Assembly: GCA_020848965.1 (NCBI GenBank)
Contig: JADLHE010000452.1
Span: forward strand, 1-34,628
Reading direction: 5' to 3'
Length of the DNA stretch: 34,628 nt
Source of the DNA: Saprospiraceae bacterium
GTDB lineage: Bacteria > Bacteroidota > Bacteroidia > Chitinophagales > Saprospiraceae
Every line of letters begins with the position of its first letter. The first letter of the stretch is position 1. Position numbers and translations under genes: made by a program. Below are positions 32,121-34,628 of this stretch, piece after piece. The notes under the pieces are model-generated. The model was not told where the DNA came from. It was given only the letters and a program-made list of their open reading frames with translations, and ran no database searches.

Positions 32121-34382
32121 ATGACAGCTTCCAATAGCAGACGCACCTTTTTGAAAAACACCCTCCTCGCCAGCGGCGGCCTCGTCATCGGCGTCAACTG
32201 GCTGACGGGCTGCCAAAACGCCTCCAGCGACGCTGCGCTCACCATGCCCAAGGAATGGTTCAATTTCAACGCCTACCTGAAAATCGGGGAGAACGGCGTC
32301 GTGACCATCTTCACGCCCAACCCGGAATTCGGGCAGAACGTGATGACCTCCATGCCCATGATTGTGGCCGAGGAACTCGACGTGGACTGGAAAAACGTCC
32401 TCGTGGAAATGGCACCGTTCGATACCGTCAAGTTCCCGGGCGGGCCGTTCGGGCAGTTCACCGGGGGCAGCCGGGGCATCATGTCTAAGTGGGAGCCGCT
32501 GCGCAATGCGGGCGCTGCCGCAAAACACATGCTCAAGGAAGCCGCCGCCCAAGCCTGGCAAGTGCCAGCAGCGGAAATCACGACCTCGGCGGGCGTTTTG
32601 AAGCATGAAAAAAGCGGCAAATCGGCGGGCTACGGCGAAATGGCTTCGGCTGCCGCCAAAATCCCCGTGCCGGAAAAACCGACATTGAAAGAAATCAAGG
32701 ATTTCAAGCTCATCAGCCAATCGCAGAAGAATGTGCGGGGGAAGGAAATTGTGACGGGGAAGCCCCTATTCGGCGTGGACTACAAGGTGGACGGGATGCT
32801 CATCGCCATGATTGCGCAGCCGCCCGCCTTCGGTATGAAACTGAAATCGGTGGATGACTCGGCAGCGAAGGCCATGCCTGGCATCAAGGACGTTTTTACC
32901 ATCAAAGCCTACAACGATGGCTATGAAAAAAACATGTTCGACGTTAACGCCTTCCCGGAACTGGTGGCTGTCGTCGGCAACTCGACCTGGGAGGTGATGC
33001 AGGCCAAAAAAGCGCTGAAAATCGAGTGGGAACCCATCGCTGCCTACTCAGAGACGGTCGCTGGATTTGCGGGCAAACAGACCGTAAACGTTCCCGCCGG
33101 ACTGGAAAGCAGCACCGACCACCACGCCAAAATGGAGGCATTGGCCGCCAAGCCCGGCAAGGTCGTTCGCCGGAACGGCGACCCAGAAGCGGCCTTCAAA
33201 AAGGCGGCAAAGGTCATCGAGCGGAGCTACTCCTGCCCGCACCTTGCCCACAACTGCATGGAGCCGATGAACTTCTTCGCCGACGTGAAGGGCGACAAGG
33301 TGAAAGTGGCTGGCCCGCTCCAAGCCCCCGGCATCATCGAAGGCACGTTGGCGGCACGGATGGGCATCCCCGTCGAAAACATCGAAATCGAGTTTACCCG
33401 CATGGGCGGCGGCTTCGGTCGGCGGGCCTACTCGCACTACCTGGTGGAGGCGGCGCTCATTTCACAAAAAGTAAATGCGCCCGTCAAACTCATGTACAGC
33501 CGGGAGGACGACATGGCCAACGGTGTTTATCGCCCTGCCTACCACGCCGTTTATCGGGCGGCCTTGGATGAAAACAACCAACTGCTCGCTTTCCATGTGA
33601 AGGCTGGCGGCATCCCCGAAAGCCCGCTCCACGCTGACCGTTTTCCGGCTGGCGCAATAGACAACTACCTCGCCGAGGACTGGAAAATGGACTCGAACAT
33701 CACGGTCGGGGCGTTCCGGGCACCGAGGTCGAACTTCATCGCCGGGGCCGAGCAGTCCTTCCTCGACGAACTGGCCGAGGCAATGGGCAAAGACCCCATC
33801 GAGTTCCGCCTCGAACTGCTGAAACGGGCCAAGGAAAACCCCGTCGGCGAAAAGAACGACTACGATGCTGCCCGCTATGCAGGCGTTTTGGAGTTGGTTC
33901 GGGAGAAATCGGGCTGGGGCAAAACGCCTGTGGCTGCTGGGGTTTCAAGAGGCGTCGCCGCCTATTTCTGCCACGCCAGCTATGCGGCACACGTCCTTGA
34001 TTTAACGATGGAAAACGGCAAGCCCGTCGTGCAGAAAGTCACCTCCGCCATCGACTGCGGCATCGTGGTGAACCCCGACGCCGCTGCCAACATGACGGAA
34101 GGCGCCGTGACGGACGGCATCGGCAATGCCCTCTACGGTGAAATGACCTTCAAGGCGGGCGCTCCCGATAAGACGAACTTCGACAAATACCGCATCATCC
34201 GCATGAGCGAAGCGCCCAAGGCAATTGACGTGCATTTTGTGAAAAATGAAATCGCCCCGACGGGCATGGGCGAGCCGCCCTTCCCGCCCATCTTCGGCGC
34301 ACTGGCGAATGCGCTATACAAGGCAACGGGGAAACGGGTGTATCGGCAGCCGTTTTTGGGGGAGCGGGCGGTGATGGGGTAA
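32121..34382 (+). CDS. Molybdopterin-binding large subunit of a xanthine-dehydrogenase-family hydroxylase (IorB-like), Tat-exported
   Basis: The product has 753 residues. The twin-arginine signal is SRRTFLKNTLLASGG (R7-R8), ending near C31 (LTGC), so it may be a Tat-exported lipoprotein. Domain features include GQNVMTSMPMIVAEEL, the molybdopterin-loop GGGFGRRAYSHYLVEAA, RAPRSNFIAGAEQSFLDELA, and GMGEPPFPPIFGALANAL with the catalytic Glu near the C-terminus. It oxidises N-heterocycles or aldehydes with water; substrate unknown. No separate FAD subunit lies nearby, fitting the IorAB type. Confidence 0.93.
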   Translation: MTASNSRRTFLKNTLLASGGLVIGVNWLTGCQNASSDAALTMPKEWFNFNAYLKIGENGVVTIFTPNPEFGQNVMTSMPMIVAEELDVDWKNVLVEMAPFDTVKFPGGPFGQFTGGSRGIMSKWEPLRNAGAAAKHMLKEAAAQAWQVPAAEITTSAGVLKHEKSGKSAGYGEMASAAAKIPVPEKPTLKEIKDFKLISQSQKNVRGKEIVTGKPLFGVDYKVDGMLIAMIAQPPAFGMKLKSVDDSAAKAMPGIKDVFTIKAYNDGYEKNMFDVNAFPELVAVVGNSTWEVMQAKKALKIEWEPIAAYSETVAGFAGKQTVNVPAGLESSTDHHAKMEALAAKPGKVVRRNGDPEAAFKKAAKVIERSYSCPHLAHNCMEPMNFFADVKGDKVKVAGPLQAPGIIEGTLAARMGIPVENIEIEFTRMGGGFGRRAYSHYLVEAALISQKVNAPVKLMYSREDDMANGVYRPAYHAVYRAALDENNQLLAFHVKAGGIPESPLHADRFPAGAIDNYLAEDWKMDSNITVGAFRAPRSNFIAGAEQSFLDELAEAMGKDPIEFRLELLKRAKENPVGEKNDYDAARYAGVLELVREKSGWGKTPVAAGVSRGVAAYFCHASYAAHVLDLTMENGKPVVQKVTSAIDCGIVVNPDAAANMTEGAVTDGIGNALYGEMTFKAGAPDKTNFDKYRIIRMSEAPKAIDVHFVKNEIAPTGMGEPPFPPIFGALANALYKATGKRVYRQPFLGERAVMG

Positions 34383-34388
34383 ATCAAA

Positions 34389-34430
34389 AAGCAAGGGCGC
34401 AACCAAAGTCACGCCCTTGCTTTATTTTTT
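34389..34430. terminator. Rho-independent terminator after the Mo-hydroxylase
   Basis: The 11-bp stem AAGCAAGGGCG (34389-34399) / CGCCCTTGCTT (34412-34422) has a 12-nt loop, and TATTTTTT follows. A-rich sequence on the other side (34382-34390) lets it also end the converging amidohydrolase gene. Confidence 0.88.
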
Positions 34431-34457
34431 AGATGAATTTCGATGAACCCCATACCC

Positions 34458-34628
34458 CTATCTTTCAAAAACCACTTTCCCTTTCAAGTAGGTCAAATCC
34501 ACCTTCGTCCCATTGATTTGGTTGGCGGGGATTTCAAAAATATTTTGGTCGAGTACAATCAGGTCAGCCTCCTTACCCACTTCGATAGAACCCACTTTTT
34601 GTTCCTGCCGCATCACGTAGGCGGCGTT
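34458..34628 (-). CDS. Amidohydrolase-family enzyme (C-terminal end only)
   Basis: The minus-strand frame enters from the window edge and stops at 34458, leaving 56 residues. The segment VGSIEVGKEADLIVLDQNIF is the closing motif of amidohydrolases (YtcJ/imidazolonepropionase-like), which ends the composite beta-sandwich. Its substrate cannot be told. It converges with the Mo-hydroxylase genes, sharing the terminator. Confidence 0.85.
   Translation of the reverse strand, partial: NAAYVMRQEQKVGSIEVGKEADLIVLDQNIFEIPANQINGTKVDLTYLKGKVVFER

Overview
The window reads as a chromosomal segment of a Bacteroidota bacterium, probably Saprospiria-like. The basis is the promoters (TAnnTTTG -7 boxes, weak Shine-Dalgarno signals), the families present (DUF2024, a 607-residue protein of unknown family, TolC/RND operon style) and moderate GC. 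No database search was possible, so the lineage is an inference. No rRNA, tRNA, CRISPR array, prophage or intact insertion sequence was seen.

Layout. (1) 1-4380, minus strand: a compact operon running membrane protein, TetR regulator, lipoprotein, cupin, TolC, membrane-fusion protein, RND pump (cut by the window edge). A palindromic TetR-type operator sits on its promoter. (2) 4640-24060: a nitric oxide (NO) and denitrification island. It holds an Rrf2 regulator and a quinol-type NO reductase, a haloperoxidase-like lipoprotein, an uncharacterised TIM-barrel-like protein, and a second operon (small membrane protein, second Rrf2 regulator, truncated haemoglobin, membrane protein, tryptophan-2,3-dioxygenase-family haem protein, Ric/YtfE di-iron repair protein, hemerythrin). 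On the opposite strand lie a MarR-type regulator with a Cys cluster, a secreted DUF2024 protein, a protoglobin, and a full cytochrome-c NO reductase cluster norC-norB-norQ-norD-norE-norF. (3) 24280-31360: an alpha/beta hydrolase, a degenerate AraC/CMD scar, a double NTF2-like lipoprotein, two AraC regulators and two paralogous cupin-fusion proteins. (4) 31581-34628: a two-subunit molybdenum hydroxylase (2Fe-2S subunit and Tat-exported large subunit), a terminator, and the end of an amidohydrolase.

How it fits together. The island carries two kinds of NO reductase plus several haem or di-iron proteins able to bind NO. A 14-bp partly palindromic motif, about GGAYAAAAWTRTCC, recurs at the promoters or leaders of the first Rrf2 gene, the membrane-protein/Rrf2 operon, the globin and norC, with a weaker copy before the quinol NO reductase. 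CRP/FNR-like TGAY-N4-RTCA sites lie upstream of norC and of the efflux operon. This suggests one NO-sensing regulon repressed by an Rrf2 (NsrR-like) protein and activated by a CRP/FNR protein.

The least explained parts are the 607-residue protein, the two small membrane proteins, the tryptophan-dioxygenase-like protein within an NO operon, and the Cys-cluster MarR protein. A 160-bp hairpin element lies in the leader of the quinol NO reductase.
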